This document shows positions 42,393-51,808 of a stretch of 63,229 nucleotides of DNA, in pieces (position 1 is the stretch's first letter; each line of letters begins with the position of its first letter). Where the stretch lies: the IMG/VR virus record IMGVR_UViG_3300046004_000392, positions 1 through 63,229 of that record, one strand, 5' to 3'. Both the position numbers and the translations under genes were made by a program. The notes under the pieces are model-generated. The model saw only the letters and a list, made by a program, of their open reading frames with translations, was not told the origin of the DNA and ran no database searches. This stretch comes from a virus.

Positions 42393-45174
42393 CGTTTTTA
42401 ATAATCAAAGCCGAAACAAAAGCATCAGGGTTAATTAGTTTCTCGTTAAAGATATGTACGTGAACAGGACTCGAATCAATCGGTGTGCCTTTTGACATAC
42501 GCTTCCTGCGTTCACCTTCGCATGCACCAGTCTTCTTAAGTTGGTCAATCAAATCAGTAAACGAAACCTGATTGGCCGTGCAGAATGCGCGTAAGTGTTT
42601 TGACGTGATGTAAGTTTTTTTGGTGTCGGGCTCGATGCGTATGACCAGTTCCCTGCGTGGTTCTAGAATCGGCATTGCATGCATACCAGTACGTTGGTCT
42701 GCTTCATTGTTAATTACCAACACGCTGAACCAATGCTCGTTGATGAACTCACCCAGTGTGCTGTCACCTGTGATGTCTGGTGCCTTAACATTATTCTGAA
42801 TGTTCTTAATCATATTGATAGCCCAATCACGAACTCGTGCTACGTCAATATCAATCAGACCAATGTGCTTAGCGATTAGACCACCTGTAATGATTGCAGC
42901 TATGGTACCTGAGTAGAACCGCTCACGGCTAGTTAATCCCGCAGCTTCGTCAATCTGTTTCTGCACACCTTCTAGTACTTCTAATGCAGATGACAAGTTG
43001 CCTACAACCCACTGACTGAATATTGGACCTGCCCATCCGTAGTTGTCGTACAACCCACCGAATATGTCGTCGGCCTGAGTTTTGGTAAGGTTATCAGTCC
43101 TACTAACTTTGTACTCAATCAGACGCATCATCTCACCATCAGGGGTAGACTTAAGTGAGAGTAGCTTGTCGTAGAAGGACGCATTAGAGCTGCATAGCCC
43201 GATAGTAGACCACGTGGTGTCGTTCTTGCGTTCCTCGTTCTCTGCTGCTTTCATTCGGTTGTTACCGTGACCTTGTGAGATAGCATAGGCAAAGGTTGAG
43301 AACTCGTCGCCTGTCATCTTAGTAACTTCATCGCACGTAAATGCAAAGTTATTAAATAGACCTAGTCGGAACATCTTGTGGTTGTGCGTGTCTTTCCACT
43401 GTGACATCAACTCATCAGGATGCCCAATGATTGAGTTACACATCTTTAATACGGTTGACTTACCGGTACCTGACTCACTGTTAATCAAGTTAATGATGGC
43501 ACCACGTAAGTGAATGTGCTTCATGAACAACGCGCCGAATCCAGCAAAGAAACCAAATGCTTGTGGCTCAAAGCCAGGCATGTCATACACGTTTACTATT
43601 TTCTTCCACTCTTCTAGGGAGCCTTTTGGTTCCATCCATCTAGCTAACTTCTCAGTAGCTGCTGACGGTGGACTATACCGAGTTGCATCGGCGCTTATTT
43701 CCTTAGTACCTAAGATGATTTTGCTGTCATCGTCGGCCCATCCAAATTGGTTTCTCATAATTTCTGCCTCATATTTATGTTGTAATTCGTTAGCACAGGA
43801 TATGACGTAAGCCATAATATGATCCATAGACTTAGGCATTGCAATAACGCCGTAGTGTGCCAACCTTTCTCTTAGTTTTTCTTTTGACCCAATATCTGAT
43901 GCGGGCATTGTAAACTCGCGTACTCCATCTCTAGGTAGATGCAGCCTTATGAGCAAGCATTCCCCAGCTTTGAATTCGTCATTAAGTCGTTTGACCACAA
44001 ACAAGTCGTGAGCGTAAATCAGTACTGCTTCTTCTTCCTCGTCGAAAGGCATCTTGTATATACCGCCAACCTTGCCCCGAAAGTATGGGTCTGGTATAGG
44101 TGGTATGTCATACACAGTTACGGCACCGGCTTTATCTGATGCCACTACATGCGTATCGTCTGACGCTACAACTTCGTTGCCTAAAACAATAGGTGATTTA
44201 ATCTTACCGTTATATTTGCAGCCACTACATATCCCCGGGTTTAGTGCGTCAAACTTATCGCACTTGTAAGGTCCTTGGATAATTGCAGCCTTTGCTTCTG
44301 TTGCTTCTTTTGTATAGTCGGGATGACCGTCAGACACAATGTGAATAGCTTGTTCGTTATCGTTACAAAACTTAGCGATTGATAACCCTGCTCGCCATAG
44401 TGGCTCGCTGATTGTCGCTGCATTCTGTATTACATGTGCTAACTGATTGCAACCATCTCCTTCCATTGTTCGTTCAATGATTGTGTAGAACCTAGACTCT
44501 TTGTTGCCCATCAACGACATAGTCAATGCGTTTGGCTTACGGGTAAATTGGAAATCCCCAATAGGTGTAAGCAACGCGCCGACAGCGTGTTTGAACTCGT
44601 CATAGGTAATACTTGTTGACGTATAAACAATACTAACTGGGAGCGGTGGATTGCTCTTGTAGTTGAACGTCTCTGGTACACGAAGTATCCGTGCTACGTC
44701 AGACGTAACCGCAGCGTCAGCTTCGAATTTATGTTCTGCACACAGTTGCTTTATTCTTTCTGCAACAGGTTTCCACGATGCTTTATCAACAGCCTGCTCC
44801 AGTATCCAGTATGCGTGGACACCCCTACCTGAATCAACGATAGTAGGAATAGGTAATGATACTTCACCGCAGAATTTGTATAGTGCTTCGATGCCTTCTG
44901 CTTGATTTGCATACGGTTTGCCTACACCACAGTCTACGTCTAACCAAAACGACTTCAGGGATTTCACATTATCCTGAGTGCGTTTACCTTCGGTTTCGTA
45001 TTTGGCGCAAGCAAAGTAAACATCATAATTTTGTTTGAGTAGTATCTCAATTGAATCTGATGCTTCTTCCAATGTAGCAACAAACTCCTGCTTCGGAGTA
45101 CCAGCCTTTAAGCCGACGATGCAGTACCATCCCTGCCCATCTAGTACTTGCCCTAATAGGTCTGTAGTTGCCAT
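42361..45174 (-). CDS. Primase-helicase fusion (AEP-type primase with P-loop helicase)
   Basis: Replication protein of 937 aa. The N-terminal part is a RepB/AEP-type primase: FWLDVDCG with Asp79 and Asp81, DSGRGVHAYWIL at 114-125 and DVARILRVPETFNYK at 159-173. A Cys cluster (C305, C316, C319) may bind zinc. The helicase part has Walker A SESGTGKST at 566-574, then FAFTCDEVTKM (Walker B-like) and a DUF927-type order. It would prime and unwind at the fork with the family A polymerase upstream in the same cluster. Confidence 0.85.
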   Translation of the reverse strand: MATTDLLGQVLDGQGWYCIVGLKAGTPKQEFVATLEEASDSIEILLKQNYDVYFACAKYETEGKRTQDNVKSLKSFWLDVDCGVGKPYANQAEGIEALYKFCGEVSLPIPTIVDSGRGVHAYWILEQAVDKASWKPVAERIKQLCAEHKFEADAAVTSDVARILRVPETFNYKSNPPLPVSIVYTSTSITYDEFKHAVGALLTPIGDFQFTRKPNALTMSLMGNKESRFYTIIERTMEGDGCNQLAHVIQNAATISEPLWRAGLSIAKFCNDNEQAIHIVSDGHPDYTKEATEAKAAIIQGPYKCDKFDALNPGICSGCKYNGKIKSPIVLGNEVVASDDTHVVASDKAGAVTVYDIPPIPDPYFRGKVGGIYKMPFDEEEEAVLIYAHDLFVVKRLNDEFKAGECLLIRLHLPRDGVREFTMPASDIGSKEKLRERLAHYGVIAMPKSMDHIMAYVISCANELQHKYEAEIMRNQFGWADDDSKIILGTKEISADATRYSPPSAATEKLARWMEPKGSLEEWKKIVNVYDMPGFEPQAFGFFAGFGALFMKHIHLRGAIINLINSESGTGKSTVLKMCNSIIGHPDELMSQWKDTHNHKMFRLGLFNNFAFTCDEVTKMTGDEFSTFAYAISQGHGNNRMKAAENEERKNDTTWSTIGLCSSNASFYDKLLSLKSTPDGEMMRLIEYKVSRTDNLTKTQADDIFGGLYDNYGWAGPIFSQWVVGNLSSALEVLEGVQKQIDEAAGLTSRERFYSGTIAAIITGGLIAKHIGLIDIDVARVRDWAINMIKNIQNNVKAPDITGDSTLGEFINEHWFSVLVINNEADQRTGMHAMPILEPRRELVIRIEPDTKKTYITSKHLRAFCTANQVSFTDLIDQLKKTGACEGERRKRMSKGTPIDSSPVHVHIFNEKLINPDAFVSALIIKNDATPDEDARD

Positions 45175-45192
45175 AAGAATTCCGTTCGTTGT

Positions 45193-45441
45193 TTATATAA
45201 GTATTAAGTCTGAAATCATGTCTCGGATACGTTCTTCCTGTGACTTGCGTGGTATTGTTTTGCCAGTGAACCACTTGTATACAGTCATCTTAGATACTGA
45301 CATTGCTTCGGATACCTCACTAGCTGGGATATCGTTAACAATGCAGTACCTACCTAGAAGAACACCGAGGCTGTCGATACTCGCAAGTGAATTAGCACTC
45401 ACGATACGACTACTGTAGCCTCGATTATCTTTATTCATCAT
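45193..45441 (-). CDS. Small helix-turn-helix DNA-binding protein
   Basis: An 82-aa protein. The centre (IPASEVSEAMSVSKMTVYKWF) is a Cro/XRE-type HTH, with the recognition helix SKMTVYKWF followed by TGKTIPRK. It is the only clear small regulator in the replication core and a candidate reader of the dispersed dyads. Its start overlaps the end of the SSB-like gene; two ATG codons in tandem (45441 and 45438) are possible. Confidence 0.75.
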   Translation of the reverse strand: MMNKDNRGYSSRIVSANSLASIDSLGVLLGRYCIVNDIPASEVSEAMSVSKMTVYKWFTGKTIPRKSQEERIRDMISDLILI

Positions 45442-46345
45442 CTACTGCTGTACTTACTTTTGCGAACTTACTTAAGATGTCACCTAAATCAGGTTTAGAA
45501 GACACTGGCTTATCTTCTGTCTTAGCTGATTTGCGAACGGTTGGTTCTACTTCTTCCTCTTCCATAGCAGGTGCTACTAGTTTTGGTTTCGGCGCTGCGA
45601 TTGCAGGAGCAGATACGTGGTCAGTCTGAGATACAGTCATTGTGATTGCATTGATAGCTTCTTGTGACTTACCTAACTTAGATGTAGCTGCGTACTCTTC
45701 TTGATTTAAGAATCGTTTAGCATCGAAGTACACGCGTGGTGAATCGCTGTCTTCATCAAAGGACATAGTCGTTACTAGCGTATCAATACTGTAGCCTTGT
45801 GAGCCAACGTATTTAACAAACTTGTTGAACGGCATTTGGTTTTTCTCACCGTCACCAAAGATAGATGCAGATGGTAAGGTTAGTTGGTACACGCCACCAG
45901 CAACATCATCAGCAAGTGCAATAGCTAGACGTTTAGAGAAGCGGCAAGCACGGCTGTTACCTTGTCCAGAACCCTTAATGTTTTGTGGGCAACCGTCACA
46001 CTTAAGTGCTTGTTTTGTAGATGCAGTTGGGTCAGGTGCTACGCCATCTTTAGACCAACAGTCAGGTGGAACTGCATCGGCTTTAGGGTCATATGCTTTA
46101 GAATAAAATGTACGTGAAATGTCTTTAGTAGCATTCACAATTACTACGTCTAATGACTCAGCTTTTAATGTAGATAGTTCTTCGCCATCAACAACTAGGC
46201 GGAACTTTTTACCGCGAAGTGAGATACGTTTGCTACCACCGCCACCACCAGAATTGCTAAGCAAGGATTTAGTAAGGTCAGATACGCCTACATCACGTAA
46301 GTAATCGGGTACTGAATTGTTTTGGAAAATTGTTAAGTCACTCAT
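45431..46345 (-). CDS. Probable single-stranded DNA-binding protein
   Basis: A 304-aa protein. The core (RISLRGKKFRLVVDGEEL, VVIVNATKDISRTFYS) is beta-rich. A Cys cluster (PPDCWSKDG, CDGCPQNIKGSGQGNSRAC) probably binds zinc. A strongly acidic, low-complexity tail (MEEEEVEPTV and final AVDDE) is like that of SSBs. Proteins of this form occur in many phages next to primases. It lies between the HTH and coiled-coil genes of the replication cluster. Confidence 0.65.
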   Translation of the reverse strand: MSDLTIFQNNSVPDYLRDVGVSDLTKSLLSNSGGGGGSKRISLRGKKFRLVVDGEELSTLKAESLDVVIVNATKDISRTFYSKAYDPKADAVPPDCWSKDGVAPDPTASTKQALKCDGCPQNIKGSGQGNSRACRFSKRLAIALADDVAGGVYQLTLPSASIFGDGEKNQMPFNKFVKYVGSQGYSIDTLVTTMSFDEDSDSPRVYFDAKRFLNQEEYAATSKLGKSQEAINAITMTVSQTDHVSAPAIAAPKPKLVAPAMEEEEVEPTVRKSAKTEDKPVSSKPDLGDILSKFAKVSTAVDDE

Positions 46346-46357
46346 TTGTACTGCTCC

Positions 46358-46756
46358 TTATGCGCCACGTGGGCGAGTTACGCGAATAGAATACTCTTGG
46401 TCTACATTTAATCCTGCAGGGTGTAAATCAGGGTTTTCTTCTAAAAACTCCTTCATACCGGATTGGTTAACCCGTTTATGAAGTAAGTGAAATGCATCGT
46501 TTTCTTTAATAAATCTGTATAAAGAGTCCCAATCATTAGTCCAGTATTCGGTCTTAGTGATTTGTGAAACGGTGCCAAAGTCGGTGCGGAAACCATCTAG
46601 TTTATTCTCTTTGCATATTTCTAGCAAGGCTTTACTGACGGCTTCTAATTGTAATTCAAGCTCTTTAAGTGCTTGTTTTTGTTGACTAATTATTCTGTCT
46701 CGTTCGTCACGTATATTGATATACGCGGAGACAAGTGATTCTGCATCTGCATCCAT
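46358..46756 (-). CDS. Coiled-coil early protein, 132 aa
   Basis: N-terminal coiled coil (about residues 10-50, RIISQQKQALKELELQLEAV), then a compact domain with FGTVSQITKTEYWTNDW and a final SIRVTRPRG. The form resembles small phage proteins sometimes compared with Gam-type nuclease inhibitors, but this is weak. A sigma-70-like promoter lies just upstream. The function is unknown. Confidence 0.65.
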   Translation of the reverse strand: MDADAESLVSAYINIRDERDRIISQQKQALKELELQLEAVSKALLEICKENKLDGFRTDFGTVSQITKTEYWTNDWDSLYRFIKENDAFHLLHKRVNQSGMKEFLEENPDLHPAGLNVDQEYSIRVTRPRGA

Positions 46757-46809
46757 TTGTGGTTCCTCATTTTGGTTGGTTAATCATACGGCTCTTTGTC
46801 CGTTTTCTA

Positions 46810-46838
46810 ATTAGACTACACTAAGTATACTGTGTCAA
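46810..46838 (-). promoter_or_regulatory. Leftward sigma-70 promoter
   Basis: Read leftward: TTGACA (46838-46833), 17 bases, TCTAAT (46815-46810). It drives the 46358-46756 gene and the replication genes beyond. The -35 box overlaps the stop of the SNF2 gene. Confidence 0.65.
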
Positions 46839-48388
46839 GTATTTATTTCGCTATTATATAAATCAATTAGCTGATTATGTACACCTAGTTTTTGCGTGAG
46901 CATCTTATACAATTTGCGCTCTACGCTACTGCCCTCAATGTGAACTACGGTCATTGAATTCTTCTGCCCTTTACGGTTAATACGGGCGTTTGCTTGCAAG
47001 TATGTTTCGATTGACGTTACAGGTGAGTACCAAATTACTACGTTAGCTGCGGTCAATGTAACCCCGTGGGCTGCTGACTGTGGCTGTATGATAAGTACCT
47101 GTGGGTCTGGTGACTCTTGGAACCTACGGAATATGTCCGTACGACGTGTCACTGATACATCACCCGAGATCACATCACAGCTAATGTGTGCTTTCTTTAA
47201 GTGGTCATGCAGTAAGTTAATCGCATGCTTGAACGGCACGAACACGAGTACCTTGTGACTAGCCTCGTTGATTACTTCCTCGATTACATGTAGTCGGTTG
47301 GACACATCAAACTCTACTACTGCGCCACTGTCGCTGTACACCGCGCCACATGATATCTGCAATAGCTTAGTTAGTTGGGCAGCTGCGTTTACTGCGGACA
47401 CTTCCTCACCACTAGCGGTCATAGCGAACTGCTCTTTAATGTGCTTGTAGTATTTGAGTTGCTGTGATGATAGTGGTGCTTGACGCTCAACGAACACTAG
47501 GTCGGGTAAGTCTAAGCATTCTTCCTTAGTATACCGAATAGCAGGTTGGAGCATGTTGTGCACGACCGCAGATGAATTCGGTTTTGGAACCCACTTAAAC
47601 CGAGTTAGCTGTTGTAGTACGCTGTCTCTGTATTGGCCAAAGTGACGTGGTGCATTCTCGGGGACACATAGTTTAGCTAGGCCGTAAGCGTCTACGGGAG
47701 ACTGAGCAGCTGGTGTACCTGTCATCATCCACAACCACGTGTCGGGGCCGAGTAAGGATTGCATAGCCTTCCAGCGTTTAGTGCTTACGTTCTTATACGC
47801 ATTGGCTTCATCGATTATGACTAGGTCAAACTTACCTGCTCTAATCTCTTTCTGAATGATTTCAATGCCGTCATAGTTTATGACAACGTATTCGTAAGGA
47901 CCTTGTATAACCTGCTTACGTTTCTCACGTATACCGTGTGCAATCCCAACCTTGCGGTGAGTAGCGAACTTAAATAGGTCAGCCTGCCACGCGGACTGCA
48001 TGATAGATAGAGGACAGACAATCAATACGCGGTGTATTTTGCCTTGATTCAGCAAATAGTCTGAAGCCCAGATAGCTGCCGCAGTCTTGCCTGTCCCCTG
48101 TTCGTTAAAGCAGAAAGACCGTTTGGCTATCGTGAGGAACGACGCAGTATCACGTTGATGCTCCATTGGAGGGAACACACCCGGCCACGAATAGTCACGG
48201 TTGATAGGTGAGGGTACGTTCTTAAACTTAAGGCGCTTAAGCTTCTGGGCATCTTCCAATGTCCAGTTAACTAGTACTGCATGTACGCCTTCGTTCTCTC
48301 CTATTACTTCGCTACCTGCTATTGTTTCTGTTATTCGTTCTGGGGTTCTCGTTTTTACTACTAGATATTTATTATCGATTATATCCAT
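46835..48388 (-). CDS. SNF2-family DNA helicase
   Basis: A 517-aa SF2 helicase/translocase. Motif I is NEQGTGKTAAA (Lys101), motif Ia RVLIVCPLSIM, motif II DEAN (193-196), motif III MTGTPAA, motif V QSAAHGVTLTAANVVIW and motif VI QANARINRKGQ with the Arg finger. Length is that of compact phage SNF2 helicases, lacking extra domains. Probable roles are replication restart or recombination; the neighbouring nucleases and polymerase support this. Confidence 0.88.
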   Translation of the reverse strand: MDIIDNKYLVVKTRTPERITETIAGSEVIGENEGVHAVLVNWTLEDAQKLKRLKFKNVPSPINRDYSWPGVFPPMEHQRDTASFLTIAKRSFCFNEQGTGKTAAAIWASDYLLNQGKIHRVLIVCPLSIMQSAWQADLFKFATHRKVGIAHGIREKRKQVIQGPYEYVVINYDGIEIIQKEIRAGKFDLVIIDEANAYKNVSTKRWKAMQSLLGPDTWLWMMTGTPAAQSPVDAYGLAKLCVPENAPRHFGQYRDSVLQQLTRFKWVPKPNSSAVVHNMLQPAIRYTKEECLDLPDLVFVERQAPLSSQQLKYYKHIKEQFAMTASGEEVSAVNAAAQLTKLLQISCGAVYSDSGAVVEFDVSNRLHVIEEVINEASHKVLVFVPFKHAINLLHDHLKKAHISCDVISGDVSVTRRTDIFRRFQESPDPQVLIIQPQSAAHGVTLTAANVVIWYSPVTSIETYLQANARINRKGQKNSMTVVHIEGSSVERKLYKMLTQKLGVHNQLIDLYNSEINT

Positions 48389-48390
48389 TT

Positions 48391-48696
48391 TTATTTTTTC
48401 TTTGGTTTGTTTACCTTAACCGTATGGTCTGAGTTTCGGCTATACGACCGGTTGCTACTAGCACTTCTAATCCGCAGGTTCTTCGTAGTATTAGAGCCTC
48501 CTTTAGATAGCGGAACGATGTGGTCAATATCTTTTCCTTCCCGCTTGTCTGCCTTACCGTTCTTGTTCTTGTCTGCACTTGTCTTATCCATCGTGTAGCG
48601 AGCGCGTTCTCTAGCTGCACGAGATGGTTTCTCGTCACGCTGTTGTTGCATTTCCCACTCATGTTTGTATGGACGTTTTTTGTTTACGTATGGCAT
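48391..48696 (-). CDS. HNH endonuclease
   Basis: A 101-aa HNH protein with a basic N-terminus (MPYVNKKRPYKHEWEM). The catalytic region is DIDHIVPLSKGGSNTTKNLRI and SSNRSYSRNSD: Asp-His, Asn and a final Asn instead of the last His, as in the HNN variant. No Cys pairs are present. The start at 48696 has GGGAG upstream; the frame extends 32 codons further into the next gene. It may be a homing enzyme or a packaging/replication nuclease. Confidence 0.8.
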   Translation of the reverse strand: MPYVNKKRPYKHEWEMQQQRDEKPSRAARERARYTMDKTSADKNKNGKADKREGKDIDHIVPLSKGGSNTTKNLRIRSASSNRSYSRNSDHTVKVNKPKKK

Positions 48697-48697
48697 A

Positions 48698-49369
48698 TCA
48701 TCTCCCACTCTTTCCGTTATGTTCACAGTCAGTAACTGGACAGAACTTACGGCAAGTAAAGTTAGGCTTGGGGTTCCACGTGTCATTCTCATAACATGAC
48801 TCTAGGCGACCCGTCTCACCAATCCAGTACGTCCAACCGTCCCTCTGTCCTTCTAATGCATATTCTGACTGTACGAACTCTTTAGATACAACGAATAGTA
48901 ACCCAGCCTTAATACGTTTTACTTCGGGGAAGTGTCTAAACACAGCAAGCGATAACAACTCTAACTGCTTGGTATCCGCATACTGTGCAGACTTCCCTGT
49001 TTTGTAGTCAATAAGGAAACAATCGTTTCCTTTTACGATAAGTAAGTCAGCTATACCACGCCACCATACTTTCGGGTCAAAGAACTCACATGCATCTAGT
49101 TCTTTGGTTAGCCCCATTTTTATTTCGCAATGCTTGTCCCCATCAATCTGCATCAATGCATCTACTTGTGGTTTGATGTACGCGTACTTCTCCGGTATCG
49201 CTTTGCCATCCCGTACGTATTCTTCGGCAGCTTTGTGTACTTCGGTACCGTAAATCAGATGTTCTGCTTCGGGTTCCTTAATATCCTTAACTACTTTTAA
49301 TCGATAGTACTTCCTAGGGCATTGCTGAAACGTCGACATCGACGAGTACGACCACGTATAATTTGTCAT
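48698..49369 (-). CDS. Cas4/RecB-like nuclease with Fe-S cluster signature
   Basis: A 223-aa PD-(D/E)XK exonuclease. It has WSYSSMSTFQQCPRKYY at the start, His45, then RGIADLLIV (Asp108) and IDYKTGK (Asp121, Lys123), and the QLELLSLAV motif with Gln135. Four cysteines in the Cas4/AddB pattern are present: C17 near the start and C206, C210 and C215 near the end. No cas1 or CRISPR array is present, so this is a phage recombination or end-processing nuclease, not an adaptation protein. Confidence 0.85.
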   Translation of the reverse strand: MTNYTWSYSSMSTFQQCPRKYYRLKVVKDIKEPEAEHLIYGTEVHKAAEEYVRDGKAIPEKYAYIKPQVDALMQIDGDKHCEIKMGLTKELDACEFFDPKVWWRGIADLLIVKGNDCFLIDYKTGKSAQYADTKQLELLSLAVFRHFPEVKRIKAGLLFVVSKEFVQSEYALEGQRDGWTYWIGETGRLESCYENDTWNPKPNFTCRKFCPVTDCEHNGKSGR

Positions 49370-49557
49370 TCGGCATCTCTAATGGGGGATTCAACAGCAT
49401 GAATATAGTCTCCGGCTTCGCATTGTTCTACTAACTTATGTTCTAGGTCAAAGTCGTAGTTAGCCGAGTGCACTAACGGTATTGCCTCTTGCCTGTACGC
49501 ATCTAAGTAATCTAGATACGTTAAGTAAGTCTCTATGCTCTTCGGAGTATATTTCAT
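49366..49557 (-). CDS. Small hypothetical protein, 63 aa
   Basis: Acidic, Tyr-rich front (SIETYLTYLDYLDAYRQEA) and a polar end (VESPIRDAE). It overlaps the start of the Cas4-like gene by four bases (ATGA). The function is unknown. Confidence 0.6.
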   Translation of the reverse strand: MKYTPKSIETYLTYLDYLDAYRQEAIPLVHSANYDFDLEHKLVEQCEAGDYIHAVESPIRDAE

Positions 49558-49757
49558 TATATCACTCTTGCGTTCCCTGTTATAGCCTGCTGCTTTGCGA
49601 ACCGATACAAGGTTTCTATATCGACGATTATTTCTTCTTGCTTAAATTTTAACTTAAATCCCATCGTTTGGTTAGCCCTAAGCGTAACTATTAGTGGCAC
49701 CATTTTCTCGATGACTGTTGTTTCCCGTGTGACGGGTTTCTCTAGCTTAGTTGCCAT
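49557..49757 (-). CDS. Small hypothetical protein, 66 aa
   Basis: Beta-rich chain (VIEKMVPLIVTLRANQTMG, LKFKQEEIIVDIETLYRF) with a helical end. It shares its last base with the start of the next small gene and overlaps the end of the gene before it, showing coupled translation. The function is unknown. Confidence 0.6.
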   Translation of the reverse strand: MATKLEKPVTRETTVIEKMVPLIVTLRANQTMGFKLKFKQEEIIVDIETLYRFAKQQAITGNARVI

Positions 49758-50001
49758 CGTCGTTCTCCAATTTAATTTTGCCTAGGTATGGACCATATTG
49801 TTTAAATGTTATGTTTCCGTTTTCTAGCCACCCATATACATTTATATACTGTGGCTCTTTAGGCTGTGGTTTAATGCGGTAAGTGCAATCATAATTCCAT
49901 TCAGGGTCACCAGCATCAAGCCATACAACTCCATCTAAAAATTGAATTTCTGCGCCATCAGCCCACGCTTTAATTTCTTTGTGCCATTTATGTTGTGCCA
50001 T
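49747..50001 (-). CDS. Small conserved phage protein, 84 aa
   Basis: Starts MAQHKWHKEIKAWADGAEIQ, then WLDAGDPEWNYDCTYRIKP and a C-terminal beta part. The HKEIKAWADG...YRIKP form is widespread in phages of proteobacteria, with no assigned function that I know. The start at 50001 overlaps the polymerase stop (TAATG) and has GGAG upstream. Confidence 0.75.
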   Translation of the reverse strand: MAQHKWHKEIKAWADGAEIQFLDGVVWLDAGDPEWNYDCTYRIKPQPKEPQYINVYGWLENGNITFKQYGPYLGKIKLENDDGN

Positions 50002-51806
50002 TAGCATTCTCCATAATTTTTACCAATGCCGGACTCGCAGTTCAGAGGTAGGCCAGTGGCCCACTCCGGAGTCCAACGCATGCATTCTTCTATGTACTTC
50101 TGCGCTTCTTCAGCTTCAGCTTCGGGTACGACACAAGCTACCGCATCGTGAACAGTCAATACTACACGATATTTCTGACTCATGCGTATCATCTGCTCAC
50201 CAATTACGCACCGCGCAACAGCTTGACACAGATTTTCTACGGCCTTACCCCCGTAAATGCGCGTATAACCAGTTCTCGCCTTGTACACATACTCAGTCCC
50301 GTTTTTACGCAAGTCACGGTATGACAGGAAGTAGCCGTTCGGTAACACGAACCCATTCTCGCTATCCATACGTAATGCTTGAGGCTGAACTCCGATCGGA
50401 TTAATCACTCCGCGTATCATCGCATCTAGACACCGACCTGCTTGTTTCCACAGTTGCGGTATCATTGGGTAGGTCTTGCGGTAAACATCTATGATGCGCG
50501 TACATTCGGCTAAGGATACAACGGTACCGAACCCTTGCAGTTGCGCTTGAAACTTCTCAGCGCCCATTCCGTAACCCGACCCTAGAATAGTTGTCTTACC
50601 TACGAACCGTTCTTGCTTAGTAATAGAGTCGATTGGTTTATTGTATATACTACTCGCCATAATCTTGTACACGTCTTCGTTCTTAGCAAACGCATCTACT
50701 AGGTCAACCTGCCCTGCAAGCCACGCTAGTACTCGGGCTTCAATCTGTGACGAGTCAGCGTCGATAATAACGTATCCATCCGGGGCAAGTATTGAGTTCT
50801 TTAATGCGTTCGTACCACGTGCGGGTAAGTTCTGTAAGTTAAGCTTGTCGTCTCCACCCCATCGCCCAGTATGTGCGGCATAGTATCTCAAGGGTACCGG
50901 TAGACTACCTCTCTTCGCTATGTTGATAAAACGTTCTGTACGCGTTTCTTCTAGTGTTGATTTGGTGCCTAGCCTAGCTGCGACCAATGCTTGCACTCGG
51001 TCATCGGGATGCTCAAGCAGTTCTTTGAATTCCGCGTCAGACTTAGCAAATGCCCACGTTTCTTTGCCGTTAGCAGGACTAAGTTTAGTTGGTGGAGTCA
51101 CCCCCATAGATTGCAGTAACTCAGCAAACTTAGGATTACTCATTAGAATTTCTTTGTGTGCGTTAGCCGCCTCAAGCAATTGCGTCTTACGTTCTTTGAC
51201 TTCGCTTAAGTGTTGCTCTAGCAGTAGCATATTCAGTTCAAGTACAGGCTCCGAGAACATACGGGTTGTGATATCCATAATCTTAAGTTCGTTGGGCGAT
51301 ACTTTCGGCAGGAATTCTTGTAGCAGTTTGTACGTTAGTTCTACGTCGTTCTTACAGTACTCACCATACTGTGCTAGGTCACGAGGTGTAAAGTCTCTAC
51401 GTCGTTTACCTAATGCATCTAGTACTTCCTTCCCTTTAACACCGAGATGATATCGGTCGGCAAGTTTAGCCAAGCTGTTCCCAACTTCGACCCCATCAAT
51501 AGCCCTAGCCATACCCAGCGTGTCCCAGATACCATAAGGGCGTATCCCAAAATGCCAACTAAGAATAGAGGCATCAAAACTAGCGTTGTGAGCAACAAGT
51601 ACACCACTATCCCAATCGTACGTATGTAGGAACTCCTTAATTTCGTAGGGCGTTCCGGTGAACCAAACGGCTGCATTGTCATTCTCCTTTATTGAAACAC
51701 CGATGGGTTCAAACAAATCATTACGGATGTAGTCTTCCATAGTAATCTTAGACAGACTGTACTCTCGGTCATAGTACGTCTCAAAGTCTAACGTGAGTAT
51801 CTTCAT
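50001..51806 (-). CDS. polA: Family A DNA polymerase with 3'-5' exonuclease
   Basis: Replicative DNA polymerase, 601 aa. The exonuclease domain is intact: LDFET (Asp7, Glu9), HNASFDA (Asp78) and YCKND (Tyr150, Asp154). There is no 5'-3' nuclease domain. Polymerase motif A is DSSQIEAR (Asp351, Glu356). Motif B is Arg400-x3-Lys404-x3-Leu408-x3-Tyr412. Motif C is VHDAV, where Asp554 is kept but the usual Glu is Ala555. The E. coli Phe762 position is Leu408. It is co-transcribed with primase-helicase and nucleases. Confidence 0.93.
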   Translation of the reverse strand: MKILTLDFETYYDREYSLSKITMEDYIRNDLFEPIGVSIKENDNAAVWFTGTPYEIKEFLHTYDWDSGVLVAHNASFDASILSWHFGIRPYGIWDTLGMARAIDGVEVGNSLAKLADRYHLGVKGKEVLDALGKRRRDFTPRDLAQYGEYCKNDVELTYKLLQEFLPKVSPNELKIMDITTRMFSEPVLELNMLLLEQHLSEVKERKTQLLEAANAHKEILMSNPKFAELLQSMGVTPPTKLSPANGKETWAFAKSDAEFKELLEHPDDRVQALVAARLGTKSTLEETRTERFINIAKRGSLPVPLRYYAAHTGRWGGDDKLNLQNLPARGTNALKNSILAPDGYVIIDADSSQIEARVLAWLAGQVDLVDAFAKNEDVYKIMASSIYNKPIDSITKQERFVGKTTILGSGYGMGAEKFQAQLQGFGTVVSLAECTRIIDVYRKTYPMIPQLWKQAGRCLDAMIRGVINPIGVQPQALRMDSENGFVLPNGYFLSYRDLRKNGTEYVYKARTGYTRIYGGKAVENLCQAVARCVIGEQMIRMSQKYRVVLTVHDAVACVVPEAEAEEAQKYIEECMRWTPEWATGLPLNCESGIGKNYGEC

Positions 51807-51808
51807 TA

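Noticed and set aside
45193-45441. HTH protein as a lysogeny repressor
   Set aside because: No integrase, excisionase or partition genes and no divergent repressor/cro pair; it is embedded in the replication operon.
48698-49369. Cas4-like gene as evidence of a phage CRISPR adaptation system
   Set aside because: No cas1, cas2 or regularly spaced repeats are present anywhere in the window; stand-alone Cas4-like nucleases are common in phages.
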